DNA of 64,000 nucleotides from Nocardia flavorosea (GTDB lineage Bacteria > Actinomycetota > Actinomycetes > Mycobacteriales > Mycobacteriaceae): NCBI RefSeq assembly GCF_015477805.1, contig NZ_JADLQL010000001.1:930001-994000 (forward strand), in the 5' to 3' direction. Numbering within the stretch: the stretch's first letter is position 1; each line of letters opens with the position of its first letter. Shown one piece after another: positions 1-8,263 of the stretch. Position numbers and translations under genes: made by a program. The notes beneath the pieces are model-generated. The model did no database searches. It saw only the letters and a list, made by a program, of their open reading frames with translations, and was not told the DNA's origin.

Positions 1-211
1 AGGCCAGTGTCGCGTCCCAATCGACGGCGGCGGGCGCACCTGGTGTGTTGTCCGCCGTAGCGCGCGGAATGACATGCGCGGCAGCGAAGGCCACACGCGA
101 GGTGATCGGCCGTGTCGGCCGCGTCCACGCGCCCGGAGCACCGAGAACGTAGGTTTCGAGCCGGCCGCCGAGGGGCAGCACGACCGACACACCCGTGGAT
201 GCCGCGGTCAC
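1..211 (-). CDS. DUF993 (dihydrodipicolinate synthase-like) protein, N-terminal part
   Basis: This is the first 70 codons of a leftward gene that continues beyond the window. The GTG start at 211-209 overlaps the TGA of the upstream dehydrogenase gene by four bases (GTGA), so the two are probably translationally coupled. The visible product includes the stretch ITSRVAFAAAHV followed by ADNTPGAPAAVDWDATLA. I recognise this as the N-terminus of the DUF993 family, which is distantly related to dihydrodipicolinate synthase aldolases and is often found beside Gfo/Idh/MocA dehydrogenases in actinomycete sugar or polyol operons. The catalytic part lies outside the window, so substrate and reaction cannot be judged. 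Confidence 0.7.
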   Translation of the reverse strand, partial: MTAASTGVSVVLPLGGRLETYVLGAPGAWTRPTRPITSRVAFAAAHVIPRATADNTPGAPAAVDWDATLA

Positions 212-1371
212 AGGGTCACCTCCGGGATCTCGATCCGGCGGCCTTCTGCGGAGCTACGCAGTCCCAGTTCGGCGAGTTGCACCCCGCGCGCGGCGGAGAG
301 CATCCCGTAGCGGTGCGGCCGTCCGTTCACCACGTCGGTGAGAAACTCCTCCCACTGCAACTTGAATCCGTTGTCGAGCTCCGCGTTCGCCGGCACGTCC
401 AACCACTGGTCGCGGAACGGCTCGGTGACCGGAAGGTCCGGGTTCCAGACCGGTTTCGGTGTGTGCGAGCGATGCTGGGCAACACATTTGCGCAGGCCGG
501 CGACGGCGGATCCGTGCGTGCCGTCGATCTGGAACTCGACGAGCTCATCACGGTACACGCGCACCGCCCACGACGAGTTGATCTGGGCGATCACGCCGTT
601 CTCCATCTCGAAGATCCCGTAGGCGGCATCGTCGGCGGTGGCCGGATACGGCTTGCCCGCTTCGTCCCACCGGGTGGGGATGTGGGTGGCCGCCTTCGCG
701 GTGACTGCCTCGACCTTGCCGAGCAACCCCTCGAGCACGTAGTTCCAATGGCAGAACATGTCGACGACGATGCCGCCGCCGTCTTCGGCCCGGTAGTTCC
801 AACTGGGTCGCTGGGCGGGCTGGCCGTCGCCTTCGAAGACCCAGTATCCGAATTCGCCGCGCAGCGAGAGGATCCGGCCGAAGAAGTTTTCGTCGACGAG
901 CCGGCGCAACTTCACCAGACCGGGGAGGTAGAGCTTGTCGTGGACGACGCCCGCGGTGACCCCGGCGTTCGCGGCGACCCGGGCGAGTTCGACGGCCTCG
1001 GTCAAGGTTTCGGCGGTCGGTTTCTCGGTGAAGACGTGCTTACCCGCCTTCATCGCGGCGGCCAGGGCCTCGGCGCGCCGGGAGGTGACCTGGGCGTCGA
1101 AGTAGATATCGATCGAGGGATCGGCGATCACGGCGGCGGCGTCGGTACTCCATTCGGCGATCTCGTGGCGTTCGGCGAGTTCGGCCAGTTTGGTGGCATT
1201 GCGGCCGACGAGGACCGGCTCCACCCGGATACGGGTGCCGTCCGGGAGCAGCAGCCCGCCGCTGTCGCGGATCGGGAGGATGGAACGCACCAGGTGCTGG
1301 CGGTAGCCCATACGGCCGGTGACACCGTTCATGGCGATGCGGAGCGTGCGCTGCGGAGAGGAATCGGGCAT
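208..1371 (-). CDS. Gfo/Idh/MocA-family NAD(P)-dependent oxidoreductase
   Basis: A 387-residue dehydrogenase of the glucose-fructose oxidoreductase/inositol dehydrogenase family, probably cytoplasmic. The N-terminal Rossmann fold shows the dinucleotide loop GVTGRMG at about residues 16-22. The family's EKP motif sits at 116-118, followed by the C-terminal alpha/beta substrate domain. Length is normal for the family. It is the first gene of a leftward unit with the DUF993 gene and is divergent from the LacI regulator. A candidate LacI operator lies about 100 bases upstream of its ATG. The context points to oxidation of a sugar, sugar acid or cyclitol, but the substrate cannot be read from sequence. 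Confidence 0.85.
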   Translation of the reverse strand: MPDSSPQRTLRIAMNGVTGRMGYRQHLVRSILPIRDSGGLLLPDGTRIRVEPVLVGRNATKLAELAERHEIAEWSTDAAAVIADPSIDIYFDAQVTSRRAEALAAAMKAGKHVFTEKPTAETLTEAVELARVAANAGVTAGVVHDKLYLPGLVKLRRLVDENFFGRILSLRGEFGYWVFEGDGQPAQRPSWNYRAEDGGGIVVDMFCHWNYVLEGLLGKVEAVTAKAATHIPTRWDEAGKPYPATADDAAYGIFEMENGVIAQINSSWAVRVYRDELVEFQIDGTHGSAVAGLRKCVAQHRSHTPKPVWNPDLPVTEPFRDQWLDVPANAELDNGFKLQWEEFLTDVVNGRPHRYGMLSAARGVQLAELGLRSSAEGRRIEIPEVTL

Positions 1372-1469
1372 GGCTGGGTGCCTCTTCTGATTTGCGTGGC
1401 TGACGACCGCGGAATGGGTCGTGGACGGCGCGGTGGGAGCCGCAGCTGTCGAGTGGACAAGTCAGCGTC

Positions 1470-1483
1470 GGAATGCGCTTTCC
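1470..1483. promoter_or_regulatory. Putative LacI-family operator 1
   Basis: GGAATGCGCTTTCC is a near-perfect palindrome around a central GCGC, the usual form of LacI-family operators. It lies between the divergent dehydrogenase and lacI-type genes, so the repressor could control both. The same 14 bases in reverse orientation recur at 2651-2664 upstream of the ABC transporter, and both copies are preceded by AGCGTC. Confidence 0.7.
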
Positions 1484-1545
1484 AAGCTATGCTAGTCCCG
1501 AAGTCCGGTCAACCCCACGCGCACGAGAAAACGAGGCACGAAGCC

Positions 1546-2586
1546 ATGGCGGCTGTGAGATTGCAAGATGTCGCGAACCGGGCAGGCGTCTCCCAGGCAA
1601 CCGCGTCCCGAGTGCTGAACGGTTCGGCACGGGTGCCCGGCGAAGACGTCGCCGACCGGGTTCGCGCGGCCGCCGCCGAGCTGGGGTATGTGGCAAACGC
1701 CCAAGCCCAGGCCCTTGCACGGGCCTCGACCGGCCTCATCGGACTCGTCGTGCACGATATCGCCGACCCCTACTTCTCCTCGATCGTGCAGGGCGTGCAG
1801 GCGGCGGCACGCAGCGCCGGCAAACTCGTCCTGCTGTCCAGCACACAACGCGATTTCGATATCGAACGCGAATCCGTGAGCACCTTCATCTCCCATCGCG
1901 CCGACGCGATCATCCTGGCGGGCTCGCGCCAGAGCGGCGATCTCGACCGCGATCTCGAGAAAGACTGTGCGCGATACCTGGACAACAACGGCAAAGTGGT
2001 CGTGGTCGGACAGCCGCTCCCCTTCGGTGCCGCAGTGGAGCCCGAAAACCACGCAGCCTCTGCTCAACTCGCCTACGCCCTGCTCGAGCAGGGCCACCGG
2101 GATTTCGCGGTGATCGGCGGTCCGGGCAATATCAGGACCGCCGTCGACCGGCGCAACGGCTTCGTCGAAGCGCTCGCGACGCAGGGCGTGACACCGCTGG
2201 TGGAAATCGCGGGCGACTTCTCCCGGGACGGGGGTTTCAGCGCCGCTCGCCGCCTCGCCGCAGCACTGGAACTGCGCCCCGGACAGGCCGGGGACATAAC
2301 ACCCTGCGTTTTCGCCGTCAGCGACGTGATGGCCATCGGAGCGATCGCGGCGTGGCGCGAACTCGGCCTCACGGTGCCCGATGATATCTGCGTCGCCGGG
2401 TTCGACGATATCCCGACGCTGCGCGATCATGTGCCGAGCCTTTCGACGGTGGCGCTGTCGCTGGTCGACATCGGCGAACGTGCCGTGGCGCTCGCACTCG
2501 ACGACTCCGCGACGGCCGCACATATCCACGAATTCGTGCCGGGTCGCGTGATCCTGCGCGACAGCAGTATTTTGCGACGGGCCTGA
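1546..2586 (+). CDS. LacI-family transcriptional regulator
   Basis: A 346-residue regulator. The LacI helix-turn-helix is at the extreme N-terminus (LQDVANRAGVSQATASRVLN, about residues 5-24), followed by the hinge helix and a periplasmic-binding-protein-like effector domain (GLIGLVVHDIADPYFSSIVQ). The ATG at 1546 is chosen because it puts the HTH at residue 5; the same frame stays open far upstream without family similarity. It is divergent from the dehydrogenase/DUF993 pair and precedes the ABC importer and glycerate kinase. Two copies of a LacI-type palindrome (1470-1483 and 2651-2664) suggest autoregulation and control of both units. The effector is unknown. Confidence 0.9.
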   Translation: MAAVRLQDVANRAGVSQATASRVLNGSARVPGEDVADRVRAAAAELGYVANAQAQALARASTGLIGLVVHDIADPYFSSIVQGVQAAARSAGKLVLLSSTQRDFDIERESVSTFISHRADAIILAGSRQSGDLDRDLEKDCARYLDNNGKVVVVGQPLPFGAAVEPENHAASAQLAYALLEQGHRDFAVIGGPGNIRTAVDRRNGFVEALATQGVTPLVEIAGDFSRDGGFSAARRLAAALELRPGQAGDITPCVFAVSDVMAIGAIAAWRELGLTVPDDICVAGFDDIPTLRDHVPSLSTVALSLVDIGERAVALALDDSATAAHIHEFVPGRVILRDSSILRRA

Positions 2587-2606
2587 CCTGCACGAACACG
2601 AAACCC

Positions 2607-2636
2607 TTGACACTGTGTGGCCGGTCACACTAGCCT
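2607..2636 (+). promoter_or_regulatory. Putative sigma70-type promoter for the ABC transporter unit
   Basis: TTGACA at 2607-2612 is a perfect -35 hexamer. TAGCCT at 2631-2636 is an acceptable -10 with an 18-base spacer. The LacI-type palindrome begins 14 bases downstream of the -10, where a bound repressor would block initiation. Confidence 0.5.
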
Positions 2637-2650
2637 CTGTTCCAGCGTCG

Positions 2651-2664
2651 GAAAGCGCATTCCC
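2651..2664. promoter_or_regulatory. Putative LacI-family operator 2
   Basis: GGAAAGCGCATTCC is the exact reverse complement of the palindrome at 1470-1483. It lies just downstream of the predicted promoter and 50 bases before the permease start codon. Confidence 0.7.
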
Positions 2665-2713
2665 GGCGGGTGTAGTGTGAACCCCGCTCCACTACTAGCT
2701 CTTAGGACTCCAG

Positions 2714-3586
2714 ATGGCGGTAGTCACGTCCGTCGAGGCCGGTTCCTCCGCACCGAAAGCGACCGAACCCGCTCGCATTCGGCGCCGGAAACTCCCACCC
2801 CCATCCACAATATGGTCGTCCATATGGCGGCCGCTCGCCCTGGTGGCAGTGCTTGTCGCCGCTTGGTGGGCCGTCACCGAATTCGAACTCGTCGAACCGT
2901 ATATTCTGCCGTCACCGGCGGATACCTGGCGCACCGCCGCCGACAACTCGGCGTATCTGCTCCAGAACACATGGGTCACCACCTACGAAACCGTGGTCGG
3001 TTTCGTTATCGCCGCAGTGATCGGCGAAGCCGTCGCACTGGTGATGATCTACTCCCGCGGCGTCGAGCGGACGATGTATCCGCTCATCCTTTTCGCTCAG
3101 GTCATCCCCAAGATCGCGATTGCTCCGCTGTTCATCGTCTGGCTCGGGTTCGGCACCAGCCCCAAGATCCTCGTCGCCGTATTGATGGCTTTCTTCCCGA
3201 TCGTCATCGCCGGTATGGCCGGGCTGCGCTCGGTCGATCCCGAAATACTCGAACTCACGTCCACCATGGGTGCGAGCAACTGGAAAACGTTCGTGAAGGT
3301 GCGTTTTCCGGCATCACTGCCGCAGTTGATGTCCGGCCTCAAGATCGCCGCCACTCTCGCGGTCACCGGTGCCGTCGTCGGTGAATTCGTCGGCGCGAAC
3401 GAAGGCCTCGGCTACGTGATTCTGCAAGCCAACGGAAATATCGACACCGCCATGCTCTTCGCCGCCCTGATCATCATGTCCCTGCTGGGCATCATCCTGT
3501 TCGCGATCATCGAAATCGCCGAACAGTTCCTTATCCCCTGGCACGCCTCTCGCCGATCCACGGCCTCCGCCGTCGGCACGGTCTGA
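2714..3586 (+). CDS. ABC transporter permease, NitT/TauT (SsuC-like) family
   Basis: A 290-residue inner-membrane permease with several hydrophobic helices from about residue 36 to 280. The conserved cytoplasmic loop that contacts the ATPase is visible as MGASNWKTFVKVRFPASLPQ. It resembles the SsuC/TauC/NrtB permeases, which import sulfonates, nitrate, thiamine precursors or aromatic acids. It is followed by its binding protein and ATPase in a conventional three-gene importer unit. The promoter and LacI-type operator lie immediately upstream. The substrate is unknown; linkage to glycerate kinase suggests an organic acid or sugar acid, but this is inference. Confidence 0.88.
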   Translation: MAVVTSVEAGSSAPKATEPARIRRRKLPPPSTIWSSIWRPLALVAVLVAAWWAVTEFELVEPYILPSPADTWRTAADNSAYLLQNTWVTTYETVVGFVIAAVIGEAVALVMIYSRGVERTMYPLILFAQVIPKIAIAPLFIVWLGFGTSPKILVAVLMAFFPIVIAGMAGLRSVDPEILELTSTMGASNWKTFVKVRFPASLPQLMSGLKIAATLAVTGAVVGEFVGANEGLGYVILQANGNIDTAMLFAALIIMSLLGIILFAIIEIAEQFLIPWHASRRSTASAVGTV

Positions 3587-3629
3587 GCATGCCGAACCAC
3601 CGCATTCACGCCACAGCTGGAGAACTCGC

Positions 3630-4670
3630 ATGAAATTCGTAACTCGCAGACTCACGACGATGGCCGCCGCTGCGGCTGCTTCACTTCTGTTGTCGACCGG
3701 CTGCGGGGCCGGCGGCAACGACGCGAAGGACCCCGGCGCCGACGGGGAGACCACCACGGTGTCGCTGATGCTCAACTGGTATCCCTATGGGGAACACGCC
3801 CCGTTCTATTACGGTGTGCAGGAGGGCATATTCGCCAAGCACGGAATCGACCTCGATATTTCGGCCGGCCAGGGCTCCACCAAAACCACACAGGCCACCG
3901 GCTCCCAGCAGACCGATTTCGGCTGGGCCGATACCCCGGCCGTGCTGAGCAATATCGATAAGGGCGTGAAGGTCAAAAGCGTCGGCGTATTCCTCCAGAC
4001 CACGCCGTCGGCAGTGCAGGTCTTCGCCGATTCGAATATCCGCACACCCGCAGACCTGGCAGGGAAAACGATCGCCGTCTCCGCGGGCGACGCACCGACC
4101 ACCACCTTCCCGGTCTACCTCGACAAAGCGGGCGTTGCGGCGGATCAGGTAACCCAGCAGAGCCTCGACTCGGCAGGCAAGATGTCGGCGATGCTCTCCG
4201 GCCGCGTCGACGGCCTCATCGGGTTCGCGCACGATCAGGGCCCCACCATCGCGAACAAGAGCGGCCGGGAGGTTCGCTATCTGCGGTATTCCGACCAAGG
4301 ACTGAGCTTCTTCAGCAACGGGCTCATCGCGAACGAGGCCACCATCGAATCCTCACCCGAGCTGGTACAGGCCATGGTCGATGCGACCAGCGAGGCCTTC
4401 GCCGCGGCCGTCGCGCACCCGGAGGCCGCGGTAGCGGCGATGGAAGGCAAGGATCCGCAACTGCCGCCGCAGGAGGTCCTGCTCCAGCAGTGGCAGCAGA
4501 CCGTCCCGCTGCTCAGCACGCCGGAAACCGAAGGTGCAGCGCCGGGCACCAACTCCGAAGCCGATTGGCGCGCCACCGTCGAGGTCCTCAGCAATGCGAA
4601 ACTCCTCGACAAGGCCGAGGACCCGGCCAAGTACTGGGAATCGGCGTTCACCCCCACCAGCAAGCCGTGA
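3630..4670 (+). CDS. ABC transporter substrate-binding lipoprotein (NMT1/THI5-like)
   Basis: A 346-residue extracytoplasmic solute-binding protein. It starts with a basic, hydrophobic signal peptide ending in the lipobox LSTGC, with the lipidated Cys at residue 25. The mature part starts with the NMT1/THI5-type pattern SLMLNWYPYGEHAPFYYGVQ. Family members bind pyrimidine precursors, taurine, sulfonates or aromatic acids. It lies between the permease and the ATPase and is probably co-transcribed with them. The ligand is not predictable by eye. Confidence 0.88.
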   Translation: MKFVTRRLTTMAAAAAASLLLSTGCGAGGNDAKDPGADGETTTVSLMLNWYPYGEHAPFYYGVQEGIFAKHGIDLDISAGQGSTKTTQATGSQQTDFGWADTPAVLSNIDKGVKVKSVGVFLQTTPSAVQVFADSNIRTPADLAGKTIAVSAGDAPTTTFPVYLDKAGVAADQVTQQSLDSAGKMSAMLSGRVDGLIGFAHDQGPTIANKSGREVRYLRYSDQGLSFFSNGLIANEATIESSPELVQAMVDATSEAFAAAVAHPEAAVAAMEGKDPQLPPQEVLLQQWQQTVPLLSTPETEGAAPGTNSEADWRATVEVLSNAKLLDKAEDPAKYWESAFTPTSKP

Positions 4671-4687
4671 CCGGAGCAGGTGACGAT

Positions 4688-5491
4688 ATGAGCACACCCA
4701 CCGACACCCTCCCCCGCACCGATACCGCCGTCGCGGTAGCGGACCTGACCGTACGGTTCTCGTCCAAACGCGGCGAGGTGACCGCGCTCCACGATATCGG
4801 GCTGCACGTACGCCGGGGCGAATTCGTTTCGATCGTCGGCCCGTCCGGCTGCGGCAAATCGACACTGCTGAAAGTCGTCGCCGGCCTCACCGATCCGAGC
4901 GGGGGCAGCGTCGAACTCGGCGGCGTCCCGGTACGCGGGGCACAGCGCAATATCGGCTACGTATTCCAGCGGTCGGCACTGCTGGAATGGCGGACCGTCC
5001 GCAAGAACATCCTGCTCCAGGCCGAGATGCGCGGTTTGAACAAACGGGCGGCCGAGGCCGAATGCGCGCGCCTCATCGAGATGACCGGGCTCGGCGGATT
5101 CGAGAACGCCCTGCCGCACGAACTCTCCGGCGGTATGCAGCAGCGGGTCTCCCTGTGCCGGGCCCTGTTGCACGAACCGGAAGTGCTGCTGATGGACGAG
5201 CCGTTCGGCGCGCTCGACGCACTCACCCGGGAACGGATGAATATCGAACTGCATCGGATCTGGCGCGAAACGGGCACAACGGTCCTGCTGGTCACCCATT
5301 CGGTGGCCGAGGCGGTCTACCTCGCCAACCGGGTGGTCGTGATGAGCCCGCGGCCGGGCCGGATCGTCGAACTGCTCGACGTGGACCTGCCGGCCCACCG
5401 GGAGTACGCCACGACGATGGAACAGCCCGAATTCATCAGCGTCGCCAACCGGGTCCGGGAATTGCTCGGCGCGGCAGCGCACGCGGACTGA
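4688..5491 (+). CDS. ABC transporter ATP-binding protein, NitT/TauT family
   Basis: A 267-residue ATPase subunit. It has Walker A GPSGCGKST at about residues 51-59, signature LSGGMQQR, and Walker B with D-loop LLMDEPFGALD. This is the SsuB/TauB type. The ATG at 4688 is chosen because the sequence before it lacks family similarity and the preceding gene ends at 4670. It energises the permease and binding protein just upstream. The glycerate kinase gene follows 41 bases later on the same strand. Confidence 0.9.
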   Translation: MSTPTDTLPRTDTAVAVADLTVRFSSKRGEVTALHDIGLHVRRGEFVSIVGPSGCGKSTLLKVVAGLTDPSGGSVELGGVPVRGAQRNIGYVFQRSALLEWRTVRKNILLQAEMRGLNKRAAEAECARLIEMTGLGGFENALPHELSGGMQQRVSLCRALLHEPEVLLMDEPFGALDALTRERMNIELHRIWRETGTTVLLVTHSVAEAVYLANRVVVMSPRPGRIVELLDVDLPAHREYATTMEQPEFISVANRVRELLGAAAHAD

Positions 5492-5532
5492 TACTCGATC
5501 CACCGCCCACATACCGACAGGAAGCCGACCGC

Positions 5533-6690
5533 GTGAAGGTCCTGATTGCCCCCGACAAGTTCAAGGGAAGCCTCTCGGCATCCGAGGTGGCCGACCGGCT
5601 GGCGGAGGGCTTGGCGGCGGCGGGGGTCGACAGTCACCGGATGCCGCTGGCCGACGGCGGTGACGGGAGCGTGGACGCGGCGATCGCGGCCGGATTCACG
5701 CCACGACCGGTGACTGTGGCCGGGGCGGCGGGTACCCCGGCATACGGGCGGATCGCCGCCGGCCACGGCACCGCGGTGATCGAGGTCGCCGGCACCTGCG
5801 GTCTCACCACCCTGCCGAACGGTCGCAAGCTGCCGTTGGACGCGAGCAGCCTCGGTATGGGACAAGCCATCTCGCAAGCACTGCGTTATCGGCCGCGCCG
5901 ATTGGTCCTCGCCCTCGGCGGCAGCGCGAGTACCGACGGCGGGATGGGACTGCTCGCTGCGCTGGGCTACACGTTCGCCGATGCGAACGGGGTACGACTG
6001 CGTGGCTGCGGACGGTCTTTGGGGCGAGTCCATACGATCGACTCCTCGCGGGCCGCGCGGCTCACCGGAGTCGAGATCGTGGTCGCCGGCGATGTCACCA
6101 ATCCCCTGCTCGGGCCGAACGGTGCGGCAGCAGTGTACGGCCCGCAGAAGGGGGCCACCGGAGAAGAGGTGCGGTTTCTCGACGCCGGTCTGAACAACCT
6201 CGTACAAGCGTTCGCCCGTAGTGGCTACCCGGACGCGAGAGCTGCCGCGGAGGCGGCCGGAGCTGGTAGCGCGGGCGGAATGGGCTTTGCCGCGTTGATG
6301 CTCGGCGCCGAAATCGTATCGGGTGCCGGCTACTTCCTCGATCTGCTCGACTTCGACCGCCATCTACCCGGGTGCGATCTGGTCGTCACCGGGGAGGGAA
6401 GTATCGACGAGCAGACCGTGAACGGCAAATTGCCCACAGTGGTGGCCCGCCGCTCATACCCCGTTCCAGTTGTCGCTGTCGCCGGCCGGAGCACCCTGCG
6501 CCCCGACCGTTGGGGCGCCGCAGGGTTCACCGATATGCACACCCTGGGCGACCACACCGACCGGGATACGACCGACGACCCCGGCCTGACCCGCCGGCTA
6601 CTCACCCGGATCGGCCGGCAGATCGGATGTGCCGCCGCATACGGTTCCGCCGGGGTCGGAGCTGGCAAGCAGCCGGGTCTGCGTCGTTGA
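5533..6690 (+). CDS. Glycerate kinase (GlxK/GarK family)
   Basis: A 385-residue kinase that phosphorylates glycerate, feeding C3 acids from glyoxylate, tartronate or sugar-acid breakdown into glycolysis. Family hallmarks are visible: the N-terminal APDKFKGSLSA, PLADGGDGS, LALGGSASTDGG and GEGSIDEQTVNGKLP. The GTG at 5533 gives the canonical MKVLIAPDKF start. It is the last gene of the unit behind the second LacI operator. This supports a role of the whole locus in uptake and breakdown of a sugar acid or polyol. Confidence 0.9.
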   Translation: MKVLIAPDKFKGSLSASEVADRLAEGLAAAGVDSHRMPLADGGDGSVDAAIAAGFTPRPVTVAGAAGTPAYGRIAAGHGTAVIEVAGTCGLTTLPNGRKLPLDASSLGMGQAISQALRYRPRRLVLALGGSASTDGGMGLLAALGYTFADANGVRLRGCGRSLGRVHTIDSSRAARLTGVEIVVAGDVTNPLLGPNGAAAVYGPQKGATGEEVRFLDAGLNNLVQAFARSGYPDARAAAEAAGAGSAGGMGFAALMLGAEIVSGAGYFLDLLDFDRHLPGCDLVVTGEGSIDEQTVNGKLPTVVARRSYPVPVVAVAGRSTLRPDRWGAAGFTDMHTLGDHTDRDTTDDPGLTRRLLTRIGRQIGCAAAYGSAGVGAGKQPGLRR

Positions 6691-6785
6691 CTGTTCTCCG
6701 AAACTCGATGTACCGGTCCCGTTCGCTCCCCTGGACGGACGACTACCTCCGTCGGCCACCGTGCTGGTGGAGCCCTATAGCCTGC

Positions 6786-7145
6786 TCACCGAGAAGAACT
6801 GTCCGTCGGCGGCCGGTCGTAGAAGATCCGCTCGACCGTCTCCCGGAGTGGTCGATCCAACCGCTTCCCGCCGGTGTCGAATCCAGGCGCCGGATTATCG
6901 GCGAACCCACCGATCTGCTGCTTCTCCCCGTCCGCCGTCCCGGCCCAGACCTCGGTGTCCGGGGGCCGCCAGATGACCAGCAGGTCGGGATAGTGCGACA
7001 GTTCGGCCGACATCGAATCCGGTCCGCGGAACGTCAGAACAACCTTGCCCGCCGCGGGGAATTCATACGTCATCGCCTCCGGCTCGACGATAATCGAAAA
7101 ATGGTGGCTGTCCGGCTGGGCCGTGACCGCCAGTGTGAACTCCAT
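6786..7145 (-). CDS. Hypothetical protein, 119 residues
   Basis: I do not recognise this protein. The ATG at 7145 gives a product starting MEFTLAVTAQPDSHHFSIIV, with alternating hydrophobic residues suggesting a small beta-rich fold, and ending in a charged, Arg-rich tail. No signal peptide or membrane helix is seen. The codon pattern (mostly G/C third positions) supports coding. It lies 53 bases downstream of the siderophore-interacting protein gene on the same strand and could share its iron-responsive transcript. No strong ribosome-binding site is visible. Confidence 0.5.
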   Translation of the reverse strand: MEFTLAVTAQPDSHHFSIIVEPEAMTYEFPAAGKVVLTFRGPDSMSAELSHYPDLLVIWRPPDTEVWAGTADGEKQQIGGFADNPAPGFDTGGKRLDRPLRETVERIFYDRPPTDSSSR

Positions 7146-7198
7146 CTGCTGATTGTGCCGGACATTCCCGGAAAAGCCGACTGTCCGGTCTGATTCGT

Positions 7199-8128
7199 CT
7201 AGCTGATCGGCGTCGCCCGAGGCTCGAGCACAAGATCGCGGCCGACGCCGCCCAGATCGATGGACTCGGCCAACTCCGGATCGCGGATATCGGCACCGGC
7301 GGTGGCGGCATGCCGATAGGCCATCAGGTTCACCGAATCGTTCTCGGTGCTGGTGACGCCACGTTTCCAGTAAGCCCTGGCGAGGAGATCGCAGCGATCG
7401 ACTCCCCATACACCGACGGCATGCGCGCGGATATCGCGCACCGCGGCCGCTTCGGCAGCGACCCAGACCTGAGTTCGGCGACCGCCGGCTATCGAGGCAG
7501 GTGCGTGATCGACGACCCGGGTGATATCGGCGAGGTGGTGCAGCGTCAGTTTCGGATGGGGCGCAACGAGTTCGATATCGGCAGGGTCCGGGGTGGCGAC
7601 ATATGCCGATACGGCATGATCCGGGTCGAGACCGTCGAGAATGGCCGAGATGGCCGGGAGTGCGGTGCCGTCGCCGATCAGCACATGATCACGGATTCCG
7701 GCGCCGACCGCCCATTCGGGTCGCATTCCGGACAGCGATACCGGGTCGCCGGGGCGCGCGGCAGCGAGCCAGTCGATTCCCACACCGTGATCGTGCCGCG
7801 CCACGTCCATGGTCAACCGGCGTGCCGCCGGGTCGAATCCGCGGACGGTGAAAGCGCGAAGTACCGGCTCCACGGTATCGTCGGGCCGTTGCGGAAGCCC
7901 GGACCCGCTGCGTGCCGGTGTCGGCACCGCGGAGATCCGCGCAGGTGGCAGCATGAGTTTGAATGCGTCGGCCGGATGCGGGTCGCGATATTCGTCCAGA
8001 GCCGTTCCTTCCAGGACGACGCGAGTGAATCCCGGCGTGAGGGAACCGATCCCCGCAACGGACAATTCGAGCGATAACAGCCGACGGCCCCGCGTTCGCT
8101 GCCAGACCCCCGCCTTGATCGACTCCAC
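7199..8128 (-). CDS. Siderophore-interacting FAD-binding reductase (SIP/ViuB family)
   Basis: A 309-residue cytoplasmic flavoprotein. Family members bind FAD and reduce ferric siderophores with NAD(P)H to release iron. The N-terminal half is the FAD-binding beta-barrel (LTPGFTRVVLEGT, then the family pattern DAFKLMLPP). The C-terminal half is the NAD(P)H-binding SIP domain (DHVLIGDGTALPAISAIL; the stretch TQVWVAAEAAAVRDIR). It starts with GTG at 8128. A candidate IdeR box lies 13 bases upstream, fitting iron-starvation expression. IrtA in this window carries a second SIP domain at its N-terminus, so the organism has at least two ferric-siderophore reductases. Confidence 0.88.
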   Translation of the reverse strand: MESIKAGVWQRTRGRRLLSLELSVAGIGSLTPGFTRVVLEGTALDEYRDPHPADAFKLMLPPARISAVPTPARSGSGLPQRPDDTVEPVLRAFTVRGFDPAARRLTMDVARHDHGVGIDWLAAARPGDPVSLSGMRPEWAVGAGIRDHVLIGDGTALPAISAILDGLDPDHAVSAYVATPDPADIELVAPHPKLTLHHLADITRVVDHAPASIAGGRRTQVWVAAEAAAVRDIRAHAVGVWGVDRCDLLARAYWKRGVTSTENDSVNLMAYRHAATAGADIRDPELAESIDLGGVGRDLVLEPRATPIS

Positions 8129-8140
8129 TGCGCCACCTCT

Positions 8141-8159
8141 CGATATTAGGCCACCCTAA
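8141..8159 (-). promoter_or_regulatory. Weak candidate IdeR (iron) box upstream of the SIP gene
   Basis: Read on the minus strand, TTAGGGTGGCCTAATATCG matches the mycobacterial 19-base IdeR consensus (TWAGGTWAGSCTWACCTWA) at about 13 positions by hand count, with a strong left half. It starts 13 bases before the GTG of the SIP gene. Confidence 0.5.
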
Positions 8160-8263
8160 TTTCGATGGTAGCCCATCCCCGGATGCACGGGCGAGACCAC
8201 GCGATGCAGCCTCGGGGCTGATCGAAAACACCGACTGCATCGGGGACGCGGCCTGGACGTACT

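Noticed and set aside
1492..2628. Minus-strand frame opposite the LacI gene
   Set aside because: The plus strand encodes an unambiguous LacI protein; the antisense frame is an artefact of base composition.
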